From: an uncultured Paraburkholderia sp.
GTDB lineage: Bacteria; Pseudomonadota; Gammaproteobacteria; Burkholderiales; Burkholderiaceae
DNA: 59,434 nt
Direction of reading: 5' to 3'
NCBI GenBank assembly: GCA_940747215.1
Contig: CALNWS010000024.1
Location: 1-59,434 of the forward strand
Below the pieces are notes generated by a model. That model was not told the DNA's origin and did not search any database. It saw nothing but the letters and a program-made list of their open reading frames with translations. The translations under genes and the position numbers were made by a program. How positions within the stretch are numbered: the stretch's first letter is position 1; each line of letters opens with the position of its first letter. Positions 49,434 through 59,405 of the stretch are shown here, one piece after another.

Positions 49434-49997
49434 ATGTTTGGCGATATCGCCCGCTTTCTACTCAATACCGTTTTCACGCTGTTCGGCGCGGCGCTACTGC
49501 TGCGCGCATGGCTTCAGGTCGTGCACATGCCGCCGTACAACCCTGTCACGAATGCCGTTCTGCAGGCCACTAACTGGATCGTGCTGCCGCTTCGCAAGAT
49601 CCTGCCGAGCACGCACAGCATCGACTGGGCGAGCATCGTCGCGGCCTTGCTTGCGGCGATCGTCTACGTGGTGCTGATGGTGGTACTGACCGGCACCGAT
49701 CCGCTTACGCTGCTGCCCACGCTGCTGATCGTGGCGGTACTGACGCTCATCAAGTGGGCGCTGAATCTGATTATCTGGATGACGATCCTGATGGCGCTGC
49801 TATCGTGGCTGAACCCGCATTCGCCGGCCATGCCGATTCTGTATCAACTGACCGCGCCGTTCCTGGACCCGCTGCGCCGCATCGTGCCGCAGCTCGGTGG
49901 CATCGATCTTTCGCCGAGCCTGCTGTTCGTGATCGTGCAGGTTCTGCTGATGGTGGTGACGCGCGCCGCCGTCCAGTTCACCTACTTCGTGATCTGA
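49434..49997 (+). CDS. YggT family membrane protein
   Basis: 187 residues with two YggT repeats, each a pair of helices (PPYNPVTNAVLQATNWIV and SPAMPILYQLTAPFLDPLRR with the conserved proline-rich start). Intact. YggT proteins are linked to cell-shape and division loci and to osmotic stress, but the mechanism is not established. The 218 bp upstream (49216-49433) hold no gene I can support. Confidence 0.88.
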   Translation: MFGDIARFLLNTVFTLFGAALLLRAWLQVVHMPPYNPVTNAVLQATNWIVLPLRKILPSTHSIDWASIVAALLAAIVYVVLMVVLTGTDPLTLLPTLLIVAVLTLIKWALNLIIWMTILMALLSWLNPHSPAMPILYQLTAPFLDPLRRIVPQLGGIDLSPSLLFVIVQVLLMVVTRAAVQFTYFVI

Positions 49998-50084
49998 ATA
50001 CGCGGCAAGCAATTTAAGGGATTTCTGCGTGAACGGACGGGGGCGCGATTTGCGCTTACCGCCCGTTCGCGGGTAAAATCGTAC

Positions 50085-50161
50085 GCTCCATCGTATAATG
50101 GTAATATCCTAGCTTCCCAACCAAGCTAGAGCCGTGGGTTCTATTCCCATCGCCAGCTCCA
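50085..50161 (+). tRNA. Degenerate tRNA-Gly (CCC), probably non-functional
   Basis: The D-arm (CGTATAATGGTAATA), T-arm (GTGGG TTCTATT CCCAT) and CCA end of a betaproteobacterial tRNA-Gly are clear. The anticodon stem CTAGC/GCTAG encloses TTCCCAA followed by an extra CCAA, a four-base duplication that makes an 11-nt loop. The 5' acceptor strand GCTCCAT does not pair with CGCCAGC (GCTGGCA-like expected), and the T-loop has TTCT instead of TTCG. At least three lesions point to a pseudo-tRNA. Confidence 0.72.
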
Positions 50162-50345
50162 GATTTCTTCCGTATCAACTCGCCGCGCACTCGCTTGATC
50201 AATACTTCGCGAGCGCCACGGCATAGCGAAAAAATCTGCTTTCCTCATTCCCTGTTCTTCCCGCTCCCGGCTTCGCTTCTGGCTTTGATCTGGTTTCGAA
50301 CGACGCAACCAGGATTCACGAGAATTGGCGCGGCATTTTTCAGCA

Positions 50346-50725
50346 TTAAATCCAGTGATTCGCCTGCCACGCCAATCGGGCGGAGGCCGCACTGTGCGGC
50401 CGAGAATGTACCGAATACCGCCGCGGCATTCTTCAACGGCATTGCCGAAAGACTTTTCTCCGTCCGGATTCAATTCGTATTGCGGCGGCAATAGCTGATA
50501 AAGCCCGCGCGTCGAATACTTCGTATTGCGCAAATCGACCACGCCGCCGGATTCCTGCGCCATCAGCCAAAGCAGATCGTTGAATTGCGTGAGCGCCACG
50601 TCTTCCAGTGAAAGCGCTTTGCGTAACGCATGACGTGACGTGGTCGACACGGTATCAGGATTGACTTCGGTCCAGCCGGATTTAGCGGCTTTCGCCTGAC
50701 GATGATTGTGTGCGTATTGGCTCAT
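50346..50725 (-). pseudogene. Lytic-transglycosylase (SLT)-like protein, frameshifted
   Basis: From MSQYAHNHRQAKAAKSGW the frame runs into an SLT-like core: LLWLMAQESGG with the putative catalytic Glu, STRGLYQLLPPQYELN, and EECRGGIRYILGR. There the family's ending (SAASARLAWQANHWI, stop at 50346) lies in another frame; unshifted, the ribosome would read on to 50141, through the tRNA end. A 23-bp tandem duplication sits at the 5' end. Likely a remnant of a mobile or secretion-related gene beside tRNA-Gly. Confidence 0.62.
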
Positions 50726-50753
50726 TAGCAGTGTGCGTATTGGCTCATTAGCA
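50708..50753. repeat. Perfect 23-bp tandem duplication
   Basis: The unit GTGTGCGTATTGGCTCATTA plus GCA occurs twice without a gap (50708-50730 and 50731-50753), spanning the start codon of the SLT-like remnant. Copy number two and 100 percent identity indicate a recent slippage event. Confidence 0.9.
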
Positions 50754-50779
50754 AATTCAGGTTGAGATAATCGTGGCAA

Positions 50780-51152
50780 ACAATTTTCTTACAGAACGAT
50801 TAAATCACATGAATCGCCATGGCGGTTATTGAATTGTAATTTCCTGGGAATAAGCACGGTGAAAAGCTAGGCGAAAAGTGGTGGCCGCGACGTGCTTCGC
50901 CTCTGGACTCGCCCTTTTGGGATGTGCTACCTTACGCGCACTTGCAACGCCCGCTCCATTTTGCTGCCGAGCCTCGAGCAGCATTCCGCACGAGCCGCCT
51001 CCACGAAGGCGGCTTTTTTGTAGCGACGTAGCCGTGCAACCCACACATGCCTGCCGCCAAAGCGCGGAAACCGCACCCGCAGCGATTGCGCACCGGCGCA
51101 CCGCAACACACGAAGTCGGCCGCTAAGCCTCACCCTTTTAGCAGCATCGAAG
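50780..51152. other. Intergenic stretch before trmB
   Basis: About 370 bp. A hairpin CGCCTCCACGAAGGCGG (near 50996-51013), followed by CTTTTTTG, looks like a terminator for something now lost. No coding frame is supported. Confidence 0.4.
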
Positions 51153-51932
51153 ATGACTCACGATCCAAATGACGCCAGCCTGCTCGACGAACTCCCGCCG
51201 TCCGCGAACGAAGCCGCGGATGCCACTCCCGACGAATCCGCCCAGCCCGACGAAGCACTGCGCCGTCGCCGCATCCGCAGCTTCGTCACGCGTGCGGGCC
51301 GTGTCTCGACGGGCCAGCGCCGCGCGATGGACGAACTCGGGCCGCGTTTCGTCGTGCCCTATACGGCGCAAGCGCCGGACTGGAACAGCGTATTTGGCCG
51401 GCAGGCGCCGCGCGTGCTAGAAATCGGCTTCGGCATGGGCACGACCACGGCGGAGATCGCCTCGCATCGTCCGGACGACGACTTCCTCGGCGTCGAAGTG
51501 CACGAGCCGGGCGTCGGCGCGCTGCTCAAGCTGATGGGCGAGCAAAATCTGTCGAACATCCGGATCATTCAGTATGACGCAGTCGAAGTGCTCGAACACA
51601 TGATCGCGCCCGAAAGCCTCGACGGCGTGCATATTTTTTTTCCGGACCCGTGGCACAAGGTGCGCCATCACAAGCGCCGTCTGATCCAGCCGAAGTTCGT
51701 CGCGCTGCTCGTGTCGCGTCTGAAGCCGAGCGCGTATCTGCATCTCGCAACCGACTGGCAGAACTACGCCGAACAAATGCTCGAAGTGCTCGGCGCCGAC
51801 ACCTCGCTTCAAAATACCGCCGACGGCTATGCACCACCCCGTCCCGACTATCGCCCGGTCACCAAGTTCGAACGGCGCGGATTGCGGCTCGGACACGGCG
51901 TGTGGGACCTGGTGTTCCGCAAACGCGGATAA
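51153..51932 (+). CDS. trmB: tRNA (guanine-N7-)-methyltransferase
   Basis: 259 residues. The SAM site is [16 protein letters not shown]. The TrmB signature [17 protein letters not shown] and the C-terminal [11 protein letters not shown] / TKFERRG follow. It makes m7G46 in tRNAs. The Asp/Glu-rich N-terminal 45 residues are usual for Burkholderia. Intact, with a strong terminator behind it. Confidence 0.96.
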   Translation: MTHDPNDASLLDELPPSANEAADATPDESAQPDEALRRRRIRSFVTRAGRVSTGQRRAMDELGPRFVVPYTAQAPDWNSVFGRQAPRVLEIGFGMGTTTAEIASHRPDDDFLGVEVHEPGVGALLKLMGEQNLSNIRIIQYDAVEVLEHMIAPESLDGVHIFFPDPWHKVRHHKRRLIQPKFVALLVSRLKPSAYLHLATDWQNYAEQMLEVLGADTSLQNTADGYAPPRPDYRPVTKFERRGLRLGHGVWDLVFRKRG

Positions 51933-51966
51933 TTCACCTCGCGCCTAAAGCGCAACGCCCGAAAAT

Positions 51967-51998
51967 AAAAAAGGTCCGCACGTTGGCGGACCTTTTTT
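51967..51998. terminator. Bidirectional terminator between trmB and uppP
   Basis: AAAAAAGGTCCGC pairs with GCGGACCTTTTTT across a short loop, with A- and T-runs on both sides, between convergent genes. Confidence 0.85.
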
Positions 51999-52023
51999 CG
52001 TTACAGCGCCAAGACTCGAAACC

Positions 52024-52867
52024 TCAATCGGCCCAGCTCAACGCGCCGCTATAGCCGATCAACAGGATCAGCAGACCGAAGCCGATGCGATACCACGCGA
52101 ACGCGGTGAAATCGTGCGCGGCGACGTAGCGCAGCAGCCAGAGCACGCACGCAAACGCGCTGATGAAGCCGATCGCGAACGTGCCGAGCGCGTCGACGGA
52201 AAGCGAGTGCCAGTCTTTATAAAGTTTATAAAGCTCGTAGGTCGTCGCGCCGAAAATGATCGGGATGGCGAGGAAGAACGAAAACTCCGTGGCCACGCGC
52301 CGGTCGAGCCCGAACAGCATCCCGCCGATGATCGTCGATCCCGAGCGCGACATGCCCGGAATGAGCGCGAAACATTGCGCAAGGCCGACCTTCAATGCGT
52401 CGAGCGGCGTGAGATTGTCCACGTCGTGCACACGCGTCACGGTGGCGCCGCCCGAACGCTGGCGCGCTTCGGCCCAGAGAATCACCACGCCGCCCACGAC
52501 GAGCGCGAATGCCACCGGTACCGGCACCGGGCGAGAAGAGCGCGGCCTCTTGATGGCCTTTTCGAACAGAAGACCGAGCACGACGGTCGAAATCGTCGCG
52601 ATGATGACGTTCAGCGTGAAGCGTCGCGCCTCTGGCCGGCTCGGCAGCCTCGACACCACGGTGCCGATGCGCCGGCGGAATTCCCAGCACACAGAGAGAA
52701 TTGCGCCGAACTGGATGACTACGTCGAAGGTCTTGGCGTGCGCGTCGTTGAAATCGAGCAGACTGCCCGCCACGATCAGGTGTCCCGTGCTCGACCACCG
52801 GCAAAAACTCCGTCAGCCCTTCCACAACGTCCAGAATGAGTACTTTGCAAGCCAGTAGCCAGTCCAT
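52024..52867 (-). pseudogene. uppP: Undecaprenyl-diphosphatase, frameshifted near the N-terminus
   Basis: [24 protein letters not shown] begins in one frame; after PV one extra G (near 52795) pushes the reading out of frame. Restoring it gives [15 protein letters not shown] and the rest of a complete eight-helix UppP, including [17 protein letters not shown]. The break falls exactly in the catalytic [14 protein letters not shown] motif. UppP recycles the lipid carrier for peptidoglycan; bacteria usually keep a second phosphatase (another UppP or a PAP2 enzyme), so loss may be tolerated. A sequencing error is possible because only one base is involved. Confidence 0.85.
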
Positions 52868-52950
52868 CCCTGCCCCTTTTCGGCTGGTATTGGTTGGAAC
52901 GAATCAGAGGGCAGCACGGTAGCGCGCGGCCCTGTCGGCCACGCCCGCCG

Positions 52951-53544
52951 TCATTTTTCGACGATCCGCACGCGTATGCATTTTGTAAGGATGGTGATTG
53001 TACCGGGTTCGTAGTTCACTCCGGCGAATTGCAGCTCTTCCGGTTTAAATGTGTAGATCGGATAGTTGGTCAGCAACTGGGTGGCAAGCACAGCAGCGGC
53101 CGCGTTGATCTGCTGCGTGTAGGCTTGCGCTTGGCCTGTCACGCTTACGTTGTCAACGTTCGGCGAGCGCAGCACGACGGATTTGCTGGTCGCATCGTAA
53201 GCGAGTTCGCTCGACAGCGTGAACACGCCATCCACCGGCTGCGGCATGAACGGACTCACGAGATGCGCATCGAGTTTGACGACCACACGGTTTGTGTCAG
53301 GCAGGAAGCCGACGACCGGGTGCGTGAGCGAGACGTCGAACACCTGCGACATCGTCCGCTGATACGGAAACTTGCGCTGCACCGCGTCCTGCACCTGCTG
53401 CAGGGAGAATGTGTAGTGCGACGGGATGAACGGAAACGTCGGCGTGATGTACGCCGTCATGGAAACCGTAACGCCGGCCACGCTGACACCGGAGAGCGCG
53501 GCAAGCAGAAAGCGGCGCCGGGACGGCGTAGCGGGTCGGGTCAT
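52951..53544 (-). CDS. DUF1439 domain protein
   Basis: 197 residues beginning MTRPATPSRRRFLLAALSGV, a Tat-like or Sec signal (SRRRFLLAAL). The mature part has FIPSHYTFSLQQVQDAVQ, VVVKLDAHLVSPFMPQPV and the C-terminal TITILTKCIRVRIVEK, the DUF1439 (YceB-like) pattern of a periplasmic or lipid-facing beta-rich domain. Intact; function unknown. Confidence 0.85.
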   Translation of the reverse strand: MTRPATPSRRRFLLAALSGVSVAGVTVSMTAYITPTFPFIPSHYTFSLQQVQDAVQRKFPYQRTMSQVFDVSLTHPVVGFLPDTNRVVVKLDAHLVSPFMPQPVDGVFTLSSELAYDATSKSVVLRSPNVDNVSVTGQAQAYTQQINAAAAVLATQLLTNYPIYTFKPEELQFAGVNYEPGTITILTKCIRVRIVEK

Positions 53545-53697
53545 GCGAAATCTCCTGTGGAAACTTTCTCGGACTGGTGTTGCGTGCGTTGTGTTGCGTT
53601 CAGGGGTGTTGGACCGGCGCATTGGCTAAACGATTCACGTCGTTCTGAATCAGCGCGAATTCGGCTCGAACATGCGGTAAGTCAAACACAGCGTCAA

Positions 53698-53997
53698 TCA
53701 ACGTGAATCTGCATGAGGCTGCGTCTGCGCTTCGAGCTGTGTGAGCCACGCGAGCGCCTGGGCGCGGTCCGCTCCACACATCTCCAGTTGCGGTTGCAGA
53801 CCTGAACAGCACGCTGGCCGTTCGGGCTGGCCGAAGATCTTGCAGCGCAGATCGTCGCCGAGTTGCACGCAGCGCACGCCCGCCGGCTTGCCGTCCGGCA
53901 TGCCCGGAATCGGACCTCGTCGATATCGACGGCGCGGATACAGCACGCACCGCAGTCCGGCCGGCATGCGTGGCCCGGCACCTTGAACGGCGCTCAT
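53698..53997 (-). pseudogene. YkgJ-family cysteine-cluster protein, frameshifted
   Basis: The start MSAVQGAG (53997) is followed in the neighbouring frame by CRPDCGACCIRA, the zinc/iron-binding cluster. The reading then returns to the first frame with PIPGMPDGKPAGVRCVQL, DLRCKIFGQPERPACCSG and LEMCGADRAQALAWL. Two frame changes within 60 bp break the cluster away from its context, so the protein is probably lost. Confidence 0.75.
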
Positions 53998-54263
53998 GCT
54001 TTACGACGCTACCCGCCACATCACTCACGGCATTCTTCCTAAACTCGACAATCCACAACTTTCTTCGAAAGCGGCAACGCATTGACAGACCCGCATTGTG
54101 CCATTGCCTCTCATGCGACCTTTTTTATGCAATGGCCGCGATGACCCGTCACGTAAACTGGTCGCGTAAAAAAGGCCGCGCTTAAGAGGCGTGCGTGAGG
54201 TTCTTCGATCCGATTGAGCGAACCCGCTGCCTCCTCAGCTCGGCATCACGATCCGAGCCTTTC

Positions 54264-55651
54264 ATGACCACCGCCAACACACTGTTCCGGCCAGACCTGC
54301 TCGCGTGCTACAGTGCAAACGGTCCGCGTTATAAGTCTTATTCGACTGCACTGCAGTTCCGCGACGACTTCGATCCCGCACATTACGCGCACGCCACCGC
54401 GGACCCCGGCGCATCGTCGACGGATCTTTCGCGCTACTTCCACATTCCGTTCTGCGACACCGTCCGCTTCTATTGCGGCTGCAACAAGATCGCGACGAAG
54501 AATCGCACGCCCGCCCGTATCTCGATCGGCTGAAGCGCGAAATGGCCTTGCAGGCGGACTATTTCGACACACGCCGTCCGGTCTCGCAACTGCATCTGGG
54601 CGGCGGCACGCCCACGTTTTTATCGCACGACGAGCTCGCCGAATTGATGGCCACGGCGCGTGATCATTTCACTCTGCTGCCGGATGCGGAGAGCGAATAT
54701 TCGATCGAAGTCGATCCGCGCGAGGCCTCGCCCGAGACCATCGCGCATCTGCGCACGCTCGGCTTCAACCGGCTGAGCCTCGGCGTTCAGGATTTCGATC
54801 CGGTCGTGCAGAAAGCGATCAACCGTGTGTAGCCGCTCGACATGACGGTCGCCGCCATGTAGGCCGCGCGCGCCACGGGCTTCCATTCGATCGGCGTCGA
54901 TCTGATTTACGGCCTGCCGCATCAAGCTGTGGAGAGCTTCAGCCGTACGCTCGACACCATGATCGAACTCGCGCCCGACCGTCTGTCCGTATTCGCGTAT
55001 GCGCACATGCCGCAGCATCTTCAAGATGCGGCGTCAGATGGACGAAGCCACACTGCCTTCGTCGACGGAACGGCTCGCGATCCTGCAACGTGTCGTGGAA
55101 AGATTGACGTCGGCGGGCCTACGTCTATATATCGGCATGGATCACTTCGCGCTGCCACCGACGAACTTGCGCGCGCTCAAGCGCAGCGCACGCTGCATCG
55201 GAATTTTCAGGGCTACAGCACGCGCGCTGATTGCGATCTAATCGGCTTCGGGGTGTCGTCGATCGGCAAGGTGGGCAATGTCTACGCGCAGAACGCCAAG
55301 GATCTGCCCGCGTATACCGCAGCCATCGACGCAGGCCAACTCACGATCACGCGCGGCGTGCATTGGAATGCCGACGACCGCCTGCGCCGCGACATCATCA
55401 CGCAATTGATGTGCAACCTGGTGGAATTGCGCTTCGACGAATTCGAGGCCGCGTACGGCATCCGCTTCGCCAATGCATTCGAGCCGGAACTGGAACGTCT
55501 GCGCAGTTTCGAAGAGGACGGTCTGGTGTTGGTGAGCGATACGCGGCTCGAAGTGAAGACGGCCGGTCGCATGCTCGTGCGCAACATCGCGATGGTGTTC
55601 GACCGCTATCTCGGCCAGCAAACGCTCGAACGCTTCTCACGCACGGTCTGA
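54264..55651 (+). pseudogene. hemN: Oxygen-independent coproporphyrinogen III oxidase (HemN), broken
   Basis: MTTANTLFRPDLLACYSANG opens a HemN. The radical-SAM CxxxCxxC motif reads FCDTVRFYCGCNK: the second Cys is replaced by Arg, which would abolish the Fe-S cluster. A frameshift at about 54515, TAG stops at 54830 and 54858 (both where Gln fits), and frame changes near 55020 and 55150 follow, before the intact C-terminus DLIGFGVSSIGKVGNVYAQN. HemN makes haem precursors without oxygen; its loss leaves the oxygen-dependent route, if present. Confidence 0.9.
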
Positions 55652-55764
55652 CACGCCCTACCCGGCCCCCGGCCGGAGTAAACTTGCTTGCTCGCCGTAG
55701 AGTTTTCGGCCATAATCTGCGCCTTCGCCGCGCGCCATGACTTTGCGCGTGCGCTGCAGGACCT

Positions 55765-55849
55765 GCCCAGGTGGTGAAATTGGTAGACGCAGGGGACTCA
55801 AAATCCCCCGCCGCAAGGCGTGCCGGTTCGATTCCGGTCCTGGGCACCA
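55765..55849 (+). tRNA. tRNA-Leu (CAA)
   Basis: 85 nt. The acceptor GCCCAGG pairs with CCTGGGC, followed by ACCA. The anticodon arm GGGGA-CTCAAAA-TCCCC gives anticodon CAA. The long variable arm (CCGCCGCAAGGCGTG) and T-arm CCGGTTCGATTCCGG are intact. It is followed by an integrase remnant, the usual sign of a tRNA used as an attachment site. Confidence 0.95.
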
Positions 55850-56057
55850 GTTAGTTTCCAAGCGTTAACCATGTTTCACCACTGAACACCGTCAAGCCTA
55901 GCTTTACGGGGGTTTTTGTTGCAAACTAATCCCAACTTTCACCATCACCAACAACCCCAAGTCGGGGGTTCTTCCGGGGGTCGTCCGCTAGTCGGGTAGA
56001 TCAGCAGTGAAAAAGACCCCCAGAATTACGCCCGCTGTTCTCGCAGGGAACGTCCGC

Positions 56058-57274
56058 ATGGCTCTCACCGATCTCGCCATTCGCAATGTCAAGCCGGCAG
56101 AGAAGCAGAAAAAACTGTTTGATAGCGGCGGCCTGTTCCTGCTCATCACGCCGGCGGGTGGAAAACGAACGGTGGGTGCTGAAGTATCGCGTCAACGGCA
56201 GAGAGAAAAGCCTTGCGCTCGGCATGTACCCGCAGGTCGCCCTCGTGGAAGCGCGCAAGCGTCGCGACGCTGCGCGCGAAAACTGGCGGTCGGCATCGAT
56301 CCCGGGGACGCCAAGAAAGCAGACAAGCGCGCCGCCAAGCTCGCGGCTGCGAACTCGTTCGAAGCCGTGGCCCTTGCGTGGATGGACGAGCGCCGCCCTT
56401 ATGTCGAGTCCGCGCAGTACGACAAGACGCTTGTACGGTTCAGGAATGACGCGTTCCCGTGGCTCGGCAAACGCTCAATTGCAGAAATTGAGGCGCCGGA
56501 CATCCTTGACGTGCTCAAGCGCGTCGACAGCCGCGGCGCACGCTTTACGGCCCATCGCCTTCGCAGCGAAATCAGTCGCGTGTTTCGCTGGCATCAAGGA
56601 AGGCTTCTGCAAAGCCAATCCGGCACGCGATCTCACCGGCGCGATCCCTCCAGCGCAGACGACTCATTTCGCGTCCATCACGGAATCTCCCAAGGTCGGA
56701 GAGATGCTGCGCTCGTTCGACGCATTCTCCGGCACTTTCCCGGTTAAATGCGCGCAGCGGCTCGCACCGATATTTGTTCGGCCCGGCGAGTTACGTCAGG
56801 CAAGTGGACAGAGATAGATCTGAACAAAGGCGAGTGGCGCTATCACGTCAGTAAGACGAAGACCGACCGAGCACCTGGTGCCGCTTGCCACGCAGGCCGT
56901 CGTTATCTTGCGCGAACTGCATACCCTGACGGGTGCAGGTCGTTATGTGTTTCCTGGCGCACGAGATCGCAAACGCCCGATGAGTGAGGCAGCGATCAAC
57001 GCCGCGCTGCGCCGGCTCGGCTACGATACCCGCACCGAGATTACCGGCCACGGCTTCCAAGCAATGGCACGCACAATTCTTCACGAAGAACTCGAGCAAA
57101 AGCCAGAGGTCATTGAACATCAACTGGCGCACGCGTTACCGGACAACCTCGGCGGCGCGTACAACCCGCACGAAGTTCATCAAGGAACGCCGCACGATGA
57201 TGCAGAAATGGGCAGAATACCTTGACCGTATCAGATGCGGGGCGGACGTCATCCCGATCACGGCGGCGCGATGA
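56058..57274 (+). pseudogene. P4-type tyrosine integrase (tRNA-Leu island), frameshifted
   Basis: MALTDLAIRNVKPAEKQKKL starts a DUF4102 integrase. It then passes through several frames: WVLKYRVNGREKSLALGMYP, SFEAVALAWMDERRPYVESA, FCKANPARDLTGAIPPAQ, LVPLATQAVVILRELHTLTG, and ITGHGFQAMARTILHEEL (the HGF-R region of the catalytic core). The end is FIKERRTMMQKWAEYLDRI. At least six frame changes; length near normal (about 405 codons). It lies 208 bp after tRNA-Leu in the standard orientation. Confidence 0.88.
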
Positions 57275-57344
57275 CGCTCGAAGGTTCTTAGATGTCGTCG
57301 GCGAGCAGTTGCGGGGCGGCGTTCCATTGGCATCGCCGAGGCTG

Positions 57345-58015
57345 TCATAATTGCCCGCGCGGAACGACTGGCGCGTAGAGCAACTTGTGTGGGTCAGCAT
57401 TTTTTGCGTGCTCGAGAGCGTTCCCCAAGACGTTCGCCATGTGGGGAACCGATTGATCACCTATATCGTCTGGATTGATGGAAACCCATAGGCCGATGGG
57501 AGAATGAGATGTGAAGATCGACTGAAATGTAAAATTGTCAATCTCTAGGTTCGCCTGCCGAAAGACTTTGGCGAATTGCTCAAGATAATTATCGCCTTCC
57601 GCATCACCCACCCACTATCGAGACTAACGCCACTTTAACAGCCTTCGATTTTAGCAACGCGTCGCGCAGCGCGTCGAACTGTTGCTTATCCAACTCGCGC
57701 CACGTCAACTGTTGCCTCAAGCGGAGATTGTCAGCCTCTAATCGGGCCGTCTTATTATTTTAAGTTCGGCCGTTTCGCGATTGAGCTCCGCTGCTTTCTG
57801 ATCTGCTTCTGCCGCTCGCTTGTTTGCCGCGGCCGCTTCATTATTGACGGCTGCCAACTTCTTTTCAGCCTGAGTCTTGTATTCCGCTAGTGCCCGGTCC
57901 TTGTCGTCGGAAATCTTGTTGCTGATCCGATACTGCGCCGATACTGCGCAACGCCAGCGAGGATGCTGACGGCGGCGGCTACAAAATACAAAACTGACAC
58001 AAAGCGAAACCACAT
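57345..58015 (-). pseudogene. Membrane-anchored coiled-coil protein of an island, frameshifted
   Basis: The 5' end MWFRFVSVLYFVAAAVSILAG is a membrane helix. After an 11-bp tandem duplication the frame changes to QYRISNKISDDKDRALAEYK and a long coiled coil (ANKRAAEADQKAAELNRETA). Another frame carries NNKTARLEADNLRLRQQL and DALLKSKAVKVALVSIVG, and the last DAEGDNYLEQFAKVFRQANL and a C-terminal domain ending near 57345. An ancestral protein of about 220 residues, function unknown. Confidence 0.65.
57927..57948. repeat. 11-bp tandem duplication causing a frameshift
   Basis: CCGATACTGCG occurs twice in a row (57927-57937, 57938-57948) inside the coiled-coil gene. Removing one copy restores the frame from the membrane helix into the coiled coil. 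Confidence 0.85.
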
Positions 58016-58421
58016 GTCGTCACTCATTCCGAACATATCGCGTCCCATGCTTTTAAGTGCGAAGTACTATGCGCCAACTCGTTTCACTCATGGCGCGGAC
58101 GCGCCGTTGGAGCGCCACCTATGTGGCTCGCGCCGCTCTTGATCTTGCGTTTGATCGCTCCGCCATTACTGTCGTTTATGACAGGCGAACCTAACCGGCC
58201 TTGCCGCGCTTGACTATCAATAAATAAGAAACATCGGCAGATCGTGCAAGTCAATGCTTGGTTGTTGGAGGCGATGCCGACCATATTTAATACGGATGGA
58301 CAGCGTCCCTAGCGCAGACATCGCAGGTTGCAGTCGCTGCGCGGACGCGTCAATAGCTACCCTTGTGTAGGGCATATGGAGTCCGTATTTCGATCCCACG
58401 GGATTTGCTCTCCGCGGGGTA
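58016..58421. other. No recognisable gene
   Basis: 405 bp between the coiled-coil remnant and the fic remnant. The only sizeable minus-strand frame (58084-58284) contains ARQGRLGSPVINDSNGG, which I cannot assign. Base composition is lower in GC than the core genes. Confidence 0.35.
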
Positions 58422-59381
58422 TCAGCCGATCGCTTTGGTAGCCGGCGCGCTCTGTGGCACATTGGGGCGCTCAACTGGAGCTGGAATGAACCCATGCTGA
58501 GCAAGTGCTCTCATCACCCAGCGAATAAGATAGCTATTTTCGAAGCAAGCAACATACGCGCGAGCGTCCGGTGCAATAGGCTGCAGCATATTTCTGTCGA
58601 CCAGCTTCTTTATCTGATACGTTCGCTGATTTGATGTGAGCCCACCGAGGATGTCCGAAGATCGGCTGCCTTAACAGCCTGCTCACTGAGCGCCCTTTCC
58701 AGCATGGCAGACTCAAGCCGAGTTATCAGCTCTCGCTCTTCGGCAAACCTCAATGTCGGCACTAGCACGTTAGCTCGCAGGAATTTGAAGTTGGTCAGTT
58801 GATCAACCTTTTTCAATTCTGCAAGGATGCCGTCGAGGACATAGACGCACCAAGCTTCAAGTCCCTCGTCGGTCCCTTGATCGGCCAGTGCCAGCATCTC
58901 ATAGTACTTCTCGCGATCATTGCAAAACACCGCGGCCAAAACACCGCGGCCGGATTCAACACGCGGCCGCCCTTTTGAACGTTGAAACCGTACTTAATCA
59001 GTAAAGCATAAGTCAACAGTCTGACAACCCGGCCGTTGCCATTACCCGGGTGTACCCAACCGAACCGATGGTGTTCGAGAGCGACCTTCATCAAATCGTA
59101 CTTCGGCTGGTGTTGGTGATTTATAAAGGCCACTAGCGCTGCCATATACTCTGGCACCAATACAGGATCTGGCGGTAAGTGCTCCGATTGATTGATCCGA
59201 CCCCTCCCATTCTATAGGCTCCTGGGGTTCGGTCACCCTCCCACGCTAGATCTTTCACCGCGGGTGCATGAAGCTCGCGAATGAAACGATCCGTGATAGC
59301 GTCCCTAGGGTCGGCTGGCACGGTATCGAACGAGCCGCCGGTAGACGTGACGACGTTACACGCCAAGATCGGGCAGCTCAC
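58422..59381 (-). pseudogene. Fic-domain protein, frameshifted, altered active site
   Basis: From VPADPRDAITDRFIREL and ELHAPAVKDLAWEGDRTPGAY the reading changes frame to [20 protein letters not shown] and the Fic core. The active site reads [20 protein letters not shown]: compared with HPFxxGNGRxxR, the Phe codon is missing. Two more shifts lead to [20 protein letters not shown] and a C-terminal winged-helix-like region (NMLQPIAPDARAYVACFENS) ending at 58422. Fic proteins AMPylate target proteins or act as toxins. This copy is dead. Confidence 0.82.
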
Positions 59382-59405
59382 TCTGGAAAATGATTTTTAA
59401 GCGGT

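Noticed and set aside
50100..50125. A tRNA intron in tRNA-Gly
   Set aside because: The extra bases are a four-base copy of CCAA, far too short for any bacterial intron, and the acceptor stem is also damaged.
57345..59381. An intact toxin-antitoxin or defence island at tRNA-Leu
   Set aside because: All three recognisable genes (integrase, coiled-coil protein, Fic) carry several frameshifts and the Fic motif is damaged.
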